A stretch of 36,440 nt of DNA from Paludibacter sp. (GCA_017882285.1 JADGPS010000031.1:1-36440), one strand, 5' to 3'; positions 15,482 to 24,723 are shown, numbered from the stretch's first letter. Notes: generated from the letters alone by a model not told the origin. Translations and numbers: made by a program.

Positions 15482-16777
15482 TTATAAATCAGTTACTTTT
15501 TCTTTTTTGTAATCAATTGCTGTTATTAACCTGAGTGAAGTATCTTTAGTCCAATAACTCCACGCCCAGTTAAAAAATATAACTATCTTATTCCGGACAC
15601 TTAAAATCAACATTAAGTGGAGAAACATCCATATATACCAGGCCAACGCACCACGAAATTTAATGAACGGCAATTCCACGACTGCTTTATGTTTTCCAAT
15701 TGTTGCCATCATTCCTAAGTCGTTATATTCATATTCAACGGGTTTAAAACTCTCATCTTTAAGCGATTTAAGAATATTTCTACTCAGATTTTTGGCTTGA
15801 TTAATTGCTACATTAGCTACTTGAGGGTGACCTTTTGGATATTTTGGAGTTTCCATGTACGCCACGTCGCCCAAAGCATAAATATTGTCGAATCGTTTCA
15901 ATTTATTTGTACGATCAACTATATACCTGTTTTTAAAAATATCCTGAGGTTCCAAACCTTCAATTATATTGCCAATTACTCCTGCCGCCCAAATCACATT
16001 TTTAGTTGGAATTTTCTCACCGGTGTTTAATTCAGCAACATTTCCATCGAACGATACTAACAATGTTTCGGTCTTTACAATTACACCCATTTCTTCGAGA
16101 TATTTTCTGGAAGCATCTTTCGATTCTTCACTCATATTATTTAAAGTGTTTTTACTCCCTTCCAACAGAATAATATTGAACTTAGAAAAATCAATATCGT
16201 GATAATCTTTAGGTAAAACATATTTTTTCAGTTCGGCAAAAGCTCCCGAAAGTTCAACTCCGGTTGGGCCTCCACCTACAATTACAATATTCATCCAGGC
16301 TTGTTTCTCTTCCGGTTTGGCAAAAATTTCTTTTTCAAAACTAAATAAAATCTTATTTCTAATAGCAATAGATTCTTCCGTAGTTTTCATCGAAAAAGCA
16401 TTTTCACTTATTGCTTTGTTTCCAAAGAAATTAGTTTGACATCCGGTAGCAATAATCAATTGATCATAGGTAATTGTTCGATCATAACTTGTCATTATTA
16501 TCTTTTCGACAGGATTAATGCTAATAATGTCAGCCATACGGAAATCAACGTTTTTACTTTTTTGAAAGATTTTACGAAATGGAAATGAAATACTGGATGG
16601 CTCGAGCCTGCCGGTTGCTATCTGGTAAAACAAGGGTTGAAACTGATGGTGATTTTGTTTATCCACCAAAATGACTTTTAAATCGGCTTTACATAAATTC
16701 ATTGCTAAATGTAATCCCGCAAATCCACCTCCAATAATAACAACTTTATCACCCTTTTCAAAACCTAAATTACTCAT
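15482..16777 (-). CDS. ndh: Type II NADH:quinone oxidoreductase
   Basis: Single-subunit, non-proton-pumping NADH dehydrogenase that passes electrons from NADH via FAD to quinone at the membrane. The 431-residue protein has the N-terminal FAD motif VVIIGGGFAGLHLAMNL (11-27), the NADH motif IVIVGGGPTGVELSGA (about 165-180), the FAD-contacting YALGDVAYM (about 300), NVAINQAKNLSRNI, and a C-terminal hydrophobic anchor WYIWMFLHLMLILSVRN typical of NDH-2. Length is normal. It is monocistronic and convergent with trpB. A TACTTTTG on the minus strand (complement of 16821-16828) may be its -7 element. Confidence 0.93.
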   Translation of the reverse strand: MSNLGFEKGDKVVIIGGGFAGLHLAMNLCKADLKVILVDKQNHHQFQPLFYQIATGRLEPSSISFPFRKIFQKSKNVDFRMADIISINPVEKIIMTSYDRTITYDQLIIATGCQTNFFGNKAISENAFSMKTTEESIAIRNKILFSFEKEIFAKPEEKQAWMNIVIVGGGPTGVELSGAFAELKKYVLPKDYHDIDFSKFNIILLEGSKNTLNNMSEESKDASRKYLEEMGVIVKTETLLVSFDGNVAELNTGEKIPTKNVIWAAGVIGNIIEGLEPQDIFKNRYIVDRTNKLKRFDNIYALGDVAYMETPKYPKGHPQVANVAINQAKNLSRNILKSLKDESFKPVEYEYNDLGMMATIGKHKAVVELPFIKFRGALAWYIWMFLHLMLILSVRNKIVIFFNWAWSYWTKDTSLRLITAIDYKKEKVTDL

Positions 16778-16929
16778 TTTTATTCTTATTAATGAATTTG
16801 AATACTATAAATACTAACAACAAAAGTATTAAATTGTTGACCAATAAAGAAATTGTCCATAAATTAAGATTTTAAATTGCACATAAATCATTGTATTTGA
16901 AATAGATAATAAATATAAAATATTATCTC

Positions 16930-16937
16930 TATCTTTG
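16930..16937 (+). promoter_or_regulatory. -7 element of rnpB
   Basis: TATCTTTG fits TAnnTTTG and lies about 8 nt before the presumed 5' end of the RNase P RNA. No TTG at the expected -33 position was found. Confidence 0.5.
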
Positions 16938-16944
16938 CAGTCAA

Positions 16945-17363
16945 ATAGTAGGTCGGTTTGTCGCTTTTCCCTTGTGGAATAGAGGAAAGTCCGGGCAACG
17001 CAGAGCACCATATTTCCTAACGGGAAGCTGTTTGTAAGGGCAGAGTAGCGTAACAGAAAAAAACCGCTTCAAATGACAATTCCTTGTTCCCTCTCCCTTG
17101 GAGAGGGTGTCTCGTCACAAGCGAGACAGGAGAGGTCGTCGGAGTAAGGGTGAAAAGGCGAGGTAAGAGCTCACCGGTTCGGGTGGTAACATTCGAAGCC
17201 GTACGTCTTATGGGTTGCAAGATCATGTACACCGACGCATGTAGGGTTGCTCGCCCGATGTCGGGGGGTAGATTGCTAGAGGCATAAGGTGACTTATGTT
17301 CGAGATAAATGACAAACACTTTGCGCAAGCAAAGCACAGAACCCGGCTTACAGACCTGCTATT
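16945..17363 (+). ncRNA. rnpB: RNase P RNA (bacterial type A), with an expanded internal stem
   Basis: The catalytic RNA that matures tRNA 5' ends. Recognised from GAGGAAAGTCCGGGC (16982-16996), AACAGAAAAAAACCGC, GTAAGGGTGAAAAGGCGAGG (17145-17164), GGTAAGAGCTCACCGG, GAGATAAATGACAA, and the 3' block CAGAACCCGGCTTACAGACC (17337-17356). The ends pair as P1: AGTAGGTC near the 5' end with GACCTGCT near the 3' end. A run of nine T follows (17362-17370). Compared with the short hairpin present in E. coli between ACCGC and GTAAGGGTG (P12 region), here about 70-80 nt are present, containing two hairpins and sequence related to intergenic repeats (see 17081-17140). Ends are approximate. Confidence 0.93.
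17081..17140 (+). repeat. Repeat-derived insertion in the P12 region of rnpB
   Basis: CCCTCTCC-CTT-GGAGAGGG (17089-17107) and TGTCTCG...CGAGACA (17108-17128) form two hairpins, followed by GGAGAGGTCGTCGGA. The order CTTG-n-TCCCTCTCC, GAGAGGG, G-n-GAGGTC matches the intergenic elements at 3974-4014 and 27646-27682, with the second small hairpin unique to this copy. Confidence 0.65.
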
Positions 17364-17406
17364 TTTTTTTGAAAATTCTTGTAGAACATTATATTCACCT
17401 TTCATT

Positions 17407-18732
17407 ATGTCGAAATTAAATGATTTTTTCGTTCGAATAATTGATTTTTTTCGTTATGAAATTTGGCAGATTTCCGAATATGAATTACCACCTGCAAAAC
17501 GTTATTCTCATCGTTTTATTAAAATCATAATGTTGGCTATAAGAGGCTTTGTTGCAGATAATTTAATTATCAGAGCCTCAGCACTCACCTACTCCATCCT
17601 TTTTGCCATCGTTCCTTTTATTGCACTTATCATGTCCATTGCCAGGGGATTTGGAGTTGAAACATTGATTGAGAGTTCATTGCAACAATCAATGATTGTT
17701 CAACCCGATTCGATACCTATCATCATGGGTTTTATCGACCGTTATCTGAAAACGGCACAGGGAGGAATTTTTATCGGTGTGGGTCTGGTGATTTTGTTTT
17801 GGTCGGTAATGAGTTTTCTACGGCATGTTGAAGGTTCTTTCAATAGCATTTGGCAGGTTAAGAAATCAAGGTCAATGGTTCGGCAATTTTCAATTTATTT
17901 TTCATTTATACTGATAATTCCGGTATTAATTGTTTTTTCGAGCGGATTATCCATTTTCGTTAATTCGGCCGTTACGCATTCTTATGTATATGGAGTTTTA
18001 AACCCTTTGATGCGGTTTGGCGTGAAATTTACTCCTTACATTATTAACTGGCTTGTTTTCACGATATTATTCATGCTGATACCCTATACTCGTGTACGTT
18101 TTAATCATGCTTTATTTGCCGGATTTATTACAGGTACTGTTTTTCAACTATTTCAGTTGATATATATTCATGGTCAGGTTTATCTTTCAAGATACAATGT
18201 GGTATATGGGGGATTTGCTGCCATTCCTTTATTGTTTCTCTGGTTGCAGATTTCATGTCTGATTGTTTTGCTGGGTGCCGAAATATCCTATACTTCGCAA
18301 AATATTCATAATTTTGATTATGAGCTTGATACAAATAATATCAGTACTCGATATAAAAATTTCCTGACGCTTTTTATAACCTTCATTATTATTAAACAAT
18401 TTGAAAATCAGAAGTCTGCATTTACTTCCAATCAGATAGCAATGAATTATAAGTTGCCCATCCGTTTAGTAAATCAGATAATTACTAAGTTGGTAGAAGT
18501 AAATGTGTTGATTGAGGTTGTGTCAGAAACTTCAAAATCAAAAACCTACATTCCGGCTTTTGATATTAATAAACTATCTGTAAGTCTTTTGTTTTCAAAA
18601 CTCGACAATCATGGTTCGGAAATGTTTTTAACTAATAAAAATGCATTGTTGGATTCATTTTGGCAGAAAACACTTGATCTGAAAGAAAAATCGGACGAAA
18701 CTATTAAACACATTCTAGTAAAAGATTTATAA
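17407..18732 (+). CDS. yihY: YihY/BrkB family membrane protein
   Basis: A 441-residue inner-membrane protein of the YihY/UPF0761 family, once called RNase BN by mistake; its transport or other role is unsettled. The ATG at 17407 (MSKLNDFF) is chosen because the longer frame starting at 17296 would lie inside rnpB. Family marks: ASALTYSILFAIVPFIALIMSIA (first helix), GGIFIGVGLVILFWSVMSFL, a FNSIWQVKKSRS loop, YIINWLVFTILFMLIPYTRVRFNHALFAG, VYGGFAAIPLLFLWLQISCLIVLLGAEISY. About six membrane helices to residue 300, then a soluble C-terminal winged-helix-like extension of about 130 residues (NQIAMNYKLPIRLVNQIITKLVEVNVL). It follows rnpB by 40 nt; its last codons overlap the convergent gene. Confidence 0.92.
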   Translation: MSKLNDFFVRIIDFFRYEIWQISEYELPPAKRYSHRFIKIIMLAIRGFVADNLIIRASALTYSILFAIVPFIALIMSIARGFGVETLIESSLQQSMIVQPDSIPIIMGFIDRYLKTAQGGIFIGVGLVILFWSVMSFLRHVEGSFNSIWQVKKSRSMVRQFSIYFSFILIIPVLIVFSSGLSIFVNSAVTHSYVYGVLNPLMRFGVKFTPYIINWLVFTILFMLIPYTRVRFNHALFAGFITGTVFQLFQLIYIHGQVYLSRYNVVYGGFAAIPLLFLWLQISCLIVLLGAEISYTSQNIHNFDYELDTNNISTRYKNFLTLFITFIIIKQFENQKSAFTSNQIAMNYKLPIRLVNQIITKLVEVNVLIEVVSETSKSKTYIPAFDINKLSVSLLFSKLDNHGSEMFLTNKNALLDSFWQKTLDLKEKSDETIKHILVKDL

Positions 18733-19323
18733 ATCCGAGTCGTTGGATTCAGATTGAACTGTCGGTTTGTCGACTCCTTTCCCGAAAAGAAATTTCACGG
18801 TTTTCACTGAAAGCCAAGTTATTACAAAATAATAGACAAGAACCAGTAAAATCCAGTGAAGATAAAAATTGCCCACATCATCGGTTAAAAACTTCCCATT
18901 CTCAAAATTCCCGCCAATCGGAAAGTAAAGGTATAAGATATCTATCAGATACTGACCGCAGTAACTTAGGTATTTTAAACCAATATCATCGAATGAAGAA
19001 ATGAAATGAAGCCCATTGTGAATTGCCAGATTTAAAATAAGTATAATATGAAAAATAAGAAATTGAAAAGCTACAAAAACATAATAAGCTAAACCCTTCT
19101 TTTTCATAAACATAAATGCAATTGTTATGCATATACTGAACAAAATACTTTGAAAGAGAATAGGAGCAACAAATTCGTTGAGTATATTCTCTGGATAAAC
19201 ATAATCTGCTACGTTTAAAAGCTTCGTTAACCACAAACCAAAAAGATTTGCTGCAAAATTTATATATATCCAGCTAAGAATGATTTGAATCAGATACTTA
19301 ATTTCCGACTTTGATATTTTCAT
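18727..19323 (-). CDS. Hypothetical multi-pass membrane protein
   Basis: A 198-residue protein with about five hydrophobic segments (approximately residues 9-32, 52-73, 77-101, 118-136 and 152-174) and a hydrophilic C-terminus ending DKPTVQSESNDSDL. No domain is recognised. The spacing of aromatic residues and the lack of charged residues within the helices suggest a small integral membrane protein. Its last 6 nt overlap the end of yihY on the other strand. It could share a transcript with folC upstream (21 nt apart on the same strand), which gives no functional hint. Confidence 0.8.
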   Translation of the reverse strand: MKISKSEIKYLIQIILSWIYINFAANLFGLWLTKLLNVADYVYPENILNEFVAPILFQSILFSICITIAFMFMKKKGLAYYVFVAFQFLIFHIILILNLAIHNGLHFISSFDDIGLKYLSYCGQYLIDILYLYFPIGGNFENGKFLTDDVGNFYLHWILLVLVYYFVITWLSVKTVKFLFGKGVDKPTVQSESNDSDL

Positions 19324-19344
19324 ATACTAAAAATTTATTCCTTT

Positions 19345-20634
19345 CTACTTATTTTTCAAATAAACCAACGCTTCCCCAACTACAAAATTACTTCCAGCAA
19401 TAAGTATAAAATCATTCGTTGAAGATTCCAATAGAGCCGATTTTATTGCTTGTTTTACAGACAGATATGCGCACCCATTTAAACCATGACTTTGGGCTTT
19501 TTGTTGCAATAATTTTGCTGAAAGTGCCCGTTCAATTTTTGCTTGTGTAAAATAATAATGAGCCTCTTTTGGTAACAAAGCCAACATAGCAGAAATATCT
19601 TTATCGTTAACTACACCAAATATTATTCGCAATTGATTATAAGTAAATGTCTTCAACTGTTCAACAACAAATTGAATACCTGCTGCATTGTGGGCGGTAT
19701 CAGCAACAAGGATCGGCTTTTGTTGTAAAACCTGCCATCTACCTTGTAAACCGGTTATTTCAGAGACATTTTCAAATCCTTCCTGCAAATGAGTATCTGA
19801 AATTTCAAAATTCAATCGATTCAACTGCTCAATTACTGTTAGCGTTGTAGCGATATTTTTTAATTGGTACATACCGCATAAACCGACCACAAATGTTTTA
19901 TTATCAGATGTTTCGACAATCATTTTATGATCTTTGTATTCTTTGAAAAAAACTTGAATTCGTTCTTCAGCAAAATAAATGGGCGCATTTTCAATCTTTG
20001 CCTTTGCCTCAAAAACGGAACGTGTTTCCGGAAGTGTTTCTCCAATTATTACCGGAGTTTTTGCTTTGATAATGCCGGATTTTTCGAATGCAATCTTTTC
20101 GAGTGTATCGCCCAGAAAACCAACATGGTCGAAACTGATATTTGTAATTACCGATAATTCGGGTTGAATTATATTGGTGCTGTCCAAACGTCCTCCTAAT
20201 CCTACTTCAATTACCGCTATATCCACCTCACAATCAGCAAAGTAATTAAATGCCATAGCCATAGTTGCTTCAAAAAACGAAGGATTAATTTCAGCAAATA
20301 AATTTTGATGTTGCTCAACAAAATCAACGACATACTGTTTTTCAATCATTACTCCGTTCACCCGAATCCGTTCCCCAAAATCAACTAAATGAGGCGAAGT
20401 ATATAAACCTACTTTATAACCTGCCTTTTGCAAAACAGCTGCCAGAAAATGCGATACAGATCCTTTTCCATTCGTTCCTGCAATGTGAATGCTGCGAAAA
20501 CGTGTATGTGGATTATTCAGTGCATTCATTAACCGAATCGTATTATCTAATCCCGGTTTGTATGCTGAACCACCCACCTGATGAAAAACGGGAAGACGGT
20601 CATAAAGATATTGAATGGTTTCGGAATAATTCAT
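19345..20634 (-). CDS. folC: Bifunctional folylpolyglutamate/dihydrofolate synthase
   Basis: Mur-ligase-type enzyme that adds glutamate to dihydropteroate and to reduced folates using ATP. The 429-residue protein shows the ATP loop HIAGTNGKGSVSHFLAAVLQ (50-69), the SPHLVDFGERIRVNG motif that follows it, VIEVGLGGRLDSTNII (about 141-156), ITNISFDHVGFLGDTLEKIAFEKSGIIK, and GLQGRWQVL...LVADTAHNAAGI in the C-terminal ligase domain. Full length. It is downstream of the nitroreductase gene with a 36-nt gap and probably in the same transcript. Confidence 0.96.
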   Translation of the reverse strand: MNYSETIQYLYDRLPVFHQVGGSAYKPGLDNTIRLMNALNNPHTRFRSIHIAGTNGKGSVSHFLAAVLQKAGYKVGLYTSPHLVDFGERIRVNGVMIEKQYVVDFVEQHQNLFAEINPSFFEATMAMAFNYFADCEVDIAVIEVGLGGRLDSTNIIQPELSVITNISFDHVGFLGDTLEKIAFEKSGIIKAKTPVIIGETLPETRSVFEAKAKIENAPIYFAEERIQVFFKEYKDHKMIVETSDNKTFVVGLCGMYQLKNIATTLTVIEQLNRLNFEISDTHLQEGFENVSEITGLQGRWQVLQQKPILVADTAHNAAGIQFVVEQLKTFTYNQLRIIFGVVNDKDISAMLALLPKEAHYYFTQAKIERALSAKLLQQKAQSHGLNGCAYLSVKQAIKSALLESSTNDFILIAGSNFVVGEALVYLKNK

Positions 20635-20670
20635 CTTAAAAGCTATCTTTGCTTTTTTGGGGATAAAGGG

Positions 20671-21213
20671 CTAATATTTCTCCCAACTTACAATCTCGTC
20701 TTTTGATTTTCGTTTTTTATTTCTCAAAGACTGAGATGAATATCCCAACAAAATAACGAGCATAACACGTTTATTTTTAGGTATTTCAAGTACTTTTTGT
20801 ATCTTCTTTTCATCACACCAACCAATAATGCATGAACCAAGCCCTTCGTCAGTTGCTGCAAGACTGATATGAGCAGCCACAATACCTAAATCTATATGCG
20901 GATAATGCTTATTGGTTGCCCAACCCCCTGCATTTGAAGTAAAGTTGGCACTTTCTTCCAAAATAACCAACTGAACTGGTGCCTGTTTAGTAAAATGGTT
21001 CATAGACAGTAGTTTACTCTCTGTTGCTTCGGCAACCTGCATTCGTTTTTCAGGGTCAGTCACCACGATAATTTTCCAAGGTTGTGCATTACATGCTGAT
21101 GGAGCTAAACGAGCAGCTTCGAGAATTCGATCAAGTTTCTCTTTTTCAACCGGTTTGTCTAAATAAGCCCTGTCACTTTGACGTGATTTTACTAATTCTA
21201 AGAATGAATTCAT
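20671..21213 (-). CDS. Nitroreductase family flavoprotein
   Basis: A 180-residue FMN-dependent oxidoreductase of the nitroreductase fold. The ATG at 21213 (MNSFLELVKSRQSDRAY) is preferred over a GTG six codons upstream because it starts right at the family's first helix. Visible: KSRQSDRAYLDKPV (FMN phosphate-binding Arg/Ser region), ARLAPSACNAQPWKIIVV, and near the end GLGSCIIGW (FMN contact) followed by VLEIPKNKRVMLVILLGYS. Physiological substrate cannot be read from sequence. It is divergent from tilS. Confidence 0.88.
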   Translation of the reverse strand: MNSFLELVKSRQSDRAYLDKPVEKEKLDRILEAARLAPSACNAQPWKIIVVTDPEKRMQVAEATESKLLSMNHFTKQAPVQLVILEESANFTSNAGGWATNKHYPHIDLGIVAAHISLAATDEGLGSCIIGWCDEKKIQKVLEIPKNKRVMLVILLGYSSQSLRNKKRKSKDEIVSWEKY

Positions 21214-21413
21214 AATGTCTAAATAAAACACATTACCCTAAAAGGAGGATAGTGAGTTGTTTTGAATTTCTTGTTCTATAAAAAAAATATATCTTTGTAA
21301 AAGAATTTATCAATATCATTGCCCATTTTCTAACTGAACAAATTTTACTTCCTTTTGAGGATGAAAGTTGTTTTTTAGGAGCACACAAAGATACTTCAAT
21401 TTACACTATTATT

Positions 21414-22751
21414 ATGCAACAAAAAGTACAAACTTACATTCATAAACACCAATTATTGACTCCAAAAGGACAGATTATTGTAGGTGTAAGTGGTGGAACT
21501 GATTCAGTCGTATTGTTGCATATACTTGTTTCGCTTGGATATGACTGTGTTGCAGCACATTGTAATTTTCATCTGAGAATGGAAGAATCCAATAGAGACC
21601 ATGAGTTTGTTCGCAACTTAGCTCACTCCTACTCTATTCCGTTCTATCACATTGATTTTGAAACAACTAAATATGCCAAAGCTCATAAAATTTCTATTGA
21701 AATGGCTGCCCGCGATTTGCGCTATTCCTGGTTTTATGATTTACTTGAAAAACTTGATGGACAAGCCATTGCAGTGGCTCATCAAGCCGATGATAATGTT
21801 GAAACTATGTTAATGAACTTGGTTCGCGGGACAGGACTTCGCGGTCTGACCGGCATTCCAAAACGTAATAAAAAAGTTGTTCGCCCTTTACTCCGTTGCA
21901 ACCGTTCAGAGATAGAGAATTATCTCCTCGAACACGATCTTGAACACGTTGAAGATTCAACAAATGCTGCAAATAATTACCTTCGAAATAAGTTTCGGAA
22001 CGAAGTTCTGCCTGTTTTGACTGCAATAAATCCTACCGTTCGGGAAAATTTGTATAATTCAATCGAAAATTTAGAGGGCAATCTGGCAATTTATCAACAA
22101 GCTATCGATAATATTCAGGAGCTGATTATTCATAAAAATGATAATATTATCAAAATGGATATTGATCTTATCAAGCAACAGGTTCATGTACCGACCGTTA
22201 TGTATGAACTGCTTTATCCCTATGGTTTTAATTCAGCTCTTATTGAGCAAATTACTGAGTGTTTGGATGCCGAACCGGGAAGAATATTCTACTCCGATGC
22301 ATACCGTTTGATTAAAGACAGAAAGTGCTTGATAATTAGCGAAAAAGATCATATTAAAACTGAATATTACACTATTGAACAAACAGACAAGGAGATAGAC
22401 TTCCCTATAAAATTGAAAATCAACAAACTATTAGTTACTCCAGATTTTCAGGTTTCAAAAAAAAGATTTTGTATTCATGTTGATGCTTCAAAACTTACTT
22501 TCCCGCTGCAATTGCGTCGGTGGAAGGTTGGTGATTGGTTTTTCCCTTTTGGAATGACCAAAAAAAAGAAAATCAGTGACTTTTTTATCGATAATAAACT
22601 CAGTTTAGCCGAAAAAGAACAAAGTTGGTTGCTTATTTCAGGCAATGATATTATTTGGATAATAGGTCAACGCCTGGATAACCGATTTAGAGTAACTGCT
22701 GAAACGAAAGAGGTTTATGAGATTGTTTTTGAAGAAATTTTTTTAAAATAA
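21414..22751 (+). CDS. tilS: tRNA(Ile)-lysidine synthase
   Basis: Essential enzyme that converts C34 of the CAU-anticodon tRNA-Ile to lysidine using ATP and lysine. The 445-residue protein has the PP-loop VGVSGGTDSVVLLH (23-36), HCNFHLRMEESNRDHEFV, AVAHQADDNVETMLMNLVRGTGLRGLTGI (about 122-150), VRPLLRCNRSEI, and DSTNAANNYLRNKFRNEVLP, plus the C-terminal TilS domain (LRRWKVGDWFFPFGM...KKKISDFFIDNKL, then WLLISGNDIIWIIGQRLDNRF). All expected domains are present. TATCTTTG at 21290-21297 may be its -7 element, though no well-spaced -33 TTG was found. Confidence 0.96.
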   Translation: MQQKVQTYIHKHQLLTPKGQIIVGVSGGTDSVVLLHILVSLGYDCVAAHCNFHLRMEESNRDHEFVRNLAHSYSIPFYHIDFETTKYAKAHKISIEMAARDLRYSWFYDLLEKLDGQAIAVAHQADDNVETMLMNLVRGTGLRGLTGIPKRNKKVVRPLLRCNRSEIENYLLEHDLEHVEDSTNAANNYLRNKFRNEVLPVLTAINPTVRENLYNSIENLEGNLAIYQQAIDNIQELIIHKNDNIIKMDIDLIKQQVHVPTVMYELLYPYGFNSALIEQITECLDAEPGRIFYSDAYRLIKDRKCLIISEKDHIKTEYYTIEQTDKEIDFPIKLKINKLLVTPDFQVSKKRFCIHVDASKLTFPLQLRRWKVGDWFFPFGMTKKKKISDFFIDNKLSLAEKEQSWLLISGNDIIWIIGQRLDNRFRVTAETKEVYEIVFEEIFLK

Positions 22752-22778
22752 TCAGTAAAAACATTTTTTCAAAAGGTT

Positions 22779-23246
22779 TTACCGTTCAAATTTAATATAG
22801 CGTGGTTCGCTTGGTACATAATCTTCATTGTCCCACAATGTGCTGGTAATCATTAAATCAGCACTATAACGGTTACAGGCAATCGGCACATTGTGTATTC
22901 GACATTGACGAAGCAACATTTGAATATCGGCTTCGTGCGGTTGTGAATTCAAATCGTCAATCAAAAAAACAGCCAGATTAATTCGTTTTCGAACTACCAG
23001 AGCAGCTATTTCAGCATCACCTCCGAGTGGACCTGAATTCATACAAGTGATTTCGACTTCTACACCTTTTTCTTTCATTGCTTTTTGAATTAGTCCACCG
23101 GTAGTTCCGGTACAAACCAATTTATGTTTCGATAACATGTCAGCATTAAAAACTGCCCAATCTACCATATCGGCTTTTCGTCTGTCGTGTGCAACAAGGG
23201 CTATAGTTAATTGTTTATTCATACGTTGGATATTTTGATTATTCAT
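22779..23246 (-). CDS. mgsA: Methylglyoxal synthase
   Basis: Converts dihydroxyacetone phosphate to methylglyoxal and phosphate, a bypass of lower glycolysis. The 155-residue product contains ALVAHDRRKADMVDW (His20), the phosphate loop CTGTTGGLIQKA (45-56), the catalytic Asp77 in SGPLGGDAEIAALV, and QPHEADIQML (His104, Asp107). These correspond to His19, Asp71, His98 and Asp101 of the E. coli enzyme. A second possible start (MNKQLTIALV, at 23222) would remove eight residues and cannot be excluded. It is divergent from the gene at 23396. Confidence 0.95.
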   Translation of the reverse strand: MNNQNIQRMNKQLTIALVAHDRRKADMVDWAVFNADMLSKHKLVCTGTTGGLIQKAMKEKGVEVEITCMNSGPLGGDAEIAALVVRKRINLAVFLIDDLNSQPHEADIQMLLRQCRIHNVPIACNRYSADLMITSTLWDNEDYVPSEPRYIKFER

Positions 23247-23319
23247 GCTTCAAAGTTACGGGATTTTAGCTAAGAAACAATGTATTGTTACAAAAGTTCT
23301 TGATTATTTAATTATCAGG

Positions 23320-23349
23320 TTGTGGATAGATGATTTTTATTTACTTTTG
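23320..23349 (+). promoter_or_regulatory. Bacteroidota-type promoter of the DUF1343 gene
   Basis: TTG at 23320-23322, a 19-nt spacer and TACTTTTG at 23342-23349 fit the -33/-7 consensus, with the ATG 47 nt downstream. Confidence 0.65.
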
Positions 23350-23395
23350 TGAGATAATGCAAAGGTTTATATAATCTATTTTATTCATAGAAACC

Positions 23396-24622
23396 ATGAT
23401 GAGAAAAATTGCAGTTTTATTATCAATTATCTGGACTTTAAGCATTTCAGCCAAACAGATAAAGACCGGGATTGAAGTTTTACGTGATCAGAACTTTAAA
23501 ATACTGGAAGGAAAACGTGTCGGATTAATTACAAACCCTACAGGTGTTGACAGTCGGTTAAAATCTTCAATTGACATATTATTCGAAGCTAAAAATGTAA
23601 AACTTGTGGCACTTTTCGGACCTGAACATGGTGTACGTGGCGATGCTCATGCCGGCGATAAAGTTGATAATATTAACGATCCCAAAACCGGCCTTCCTGT
23701 ATATTCACTCTATGGCAAAACGCGAAATGCTACTCCGGAAATGCTGAAAGATATTGATGTGCTGGTTTATGATATTCAGGATATTGGTTGCCGTTCGTTT
23801 ACTTTTATCAGCACAATGGGTTTAGCCATGGAAGTTGCAGCTGAAAACAATATAGAATTCGTTGTGCTTGATCGACCTAATCCACTTGGCGGCGAAAAAA
23901 TTGAAGGAAATGTAACCGAAGAACCCTTAATTTCATTTGTGAGTCAATTTAAAATTCCGTATATTTATGGTCAGACTTGTGGCGAACTGGCACGCATGCT
24001 GAACGAGGAAAACATGTTGAAAAAAAAATGCAAATTAACCGTTGTAAAAATGAAAGGTTGGCATCGCAGTATGACATGGGAACAAACAGGACTGGAATGG
24101 GTTTTAGCATCTCCCCATATCCCAAATAAGAATTCGTCTTATTTCTATCCGGTAACCGGTATTTTGGGCGAATTGGGTTACTTATCAATTGGGGTTGGAT
24201 ATACATTACCTTTTCAAATTATTGGTGCACCATGGATAAATGCAGAGCAACTCGCAACTTCCATGAATAATCTTAAACTGCCTGGATTAGAATTCCGACC
24301 TATCTATTTCAAACCATTTTACGCTGTATTTAAAGACGAAAATTGTCAGGGCGTTCAGATTCATATTCTGAATTACCGGAAAGCCAGACTATCGGAAGTA
24401 CAATTTTATCTGATGCAGGAATTGAACAAGCTGTATCCTGATAAAGCCGTTTTTAATAATGCGAATAAAGATAGGTTCAACATGTTCGACAAAGTGAGTG
24501 GAAGCGATCAGATTAGATTGTTATTCGCTAAAAACAATTCATTTGAAGATATAAAAGATTATTGGTATAAAGATGTTGAAAATTACCGGAAGTTATCAAA
24601 GAAATATTATTTGTACAGATAG
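23396..24622 (+). CDS. namZ: DUF1343 protein, NamZ-type exo-beta-N-acetylmuramidase
   Basis: A 408-residue exported protein with a short signal peptide (MMRKIAVLLSIIWTLSISA). The family, DUF1343, includes NamZ, which releases N-acetylmuramic acid from the non-reducing ends of peptidoglycan fragments. Landmarks: GIEVLRDQNFKILEGKRVGLITNPTGVD (in two pieces, 24-52), LFGPEHGVRGDAHAG (candidate active-site Glu/His), PVYSLYGKTRNATPEML, YDIQDIGCRSFTFISTM, VVLDRPNPLGG, and QTGLEWVLASPHIPN. The length is normal. With the GH10-like gene at 27786 it fits cell-wall or glycan recycling. The activity itself is assigned by family only. Confidence 0.88.
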   Translation: MMRKIAVLLSIIWTLSISAKQIKTGIEVLRDQNFKILEGKRVGLITNPTGVDSRLKSSIDILFEAKNVKLVALFGPEHGVRGDAHAGDKVDNINDPKTGLPVYSLYGKTRNATPEMLKDIDVLVYDIQDIGCRSFTFISTMGLAMEVAAENNIEFVVLDRPNPLGGEKIEGNVTEEPLISFVSQFKIPYIYGQTCGELARMLNEENMLKKKCKLTVVKMKGWHRSMTWEQTGLEWVLASPHIPNKNSSYFYPVTGILGELGYLSIGVGYTLPFQIIGAPWINAEQLATSMNNLKLPGLEFRPIYFKPFYAVFKDENCQGVQIHILNYRKARLSEVQFYLMQELNKLYPDKAVFNNANKDRFNMFDKVSGSDQIRLLFAKNNSFEDIKDYWYKDVENYRKLSKKYYLYR

Positions 24623-24635
24623 AGCCAATGGAACG

Positions 24636-24660
24636 AAGTGACATCCCGCTTGCGGGAGAA
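24636..24660. repeat. Short palindromic repeat
   Basis: TCCCGCTTGCGGGA (24644-24657) is identical to 2457-2470. It lies in the 101-nt gap before the next start codon, and an in-frame ATG upstream of it (24628) is therefore unlikely to be the true start. Confidence 0.6.
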
Positions 24661-24723
24661 CCAAGACAAAAGACAAAAGATACAAATTCGTGTAATTCGT
24701 ATTTAATTCGTGAAATTAGTACA

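Noticed and set aside
17296-17406. N-terminal extension of yihY by 37 residues
   Set aside because: It lies within the 3' part of rnpB and its terminator; the ATG at 17407 matches the family start.
20643-20650. Plus-strand TATCTTTG promoter element
   Set aside because: No plus-strand gene follows it within about 770 nt (folC and the nitroreductase face the other way), and no -33 TTG is placed correctly.
24628-24723. Upstream start for the FAD/Fe-S oxidoreductase
   Set aside because: The extra 32 codons pass through a TCCCGCTTGCGGGA palindrome, and the family starts near MKSFLNDI.
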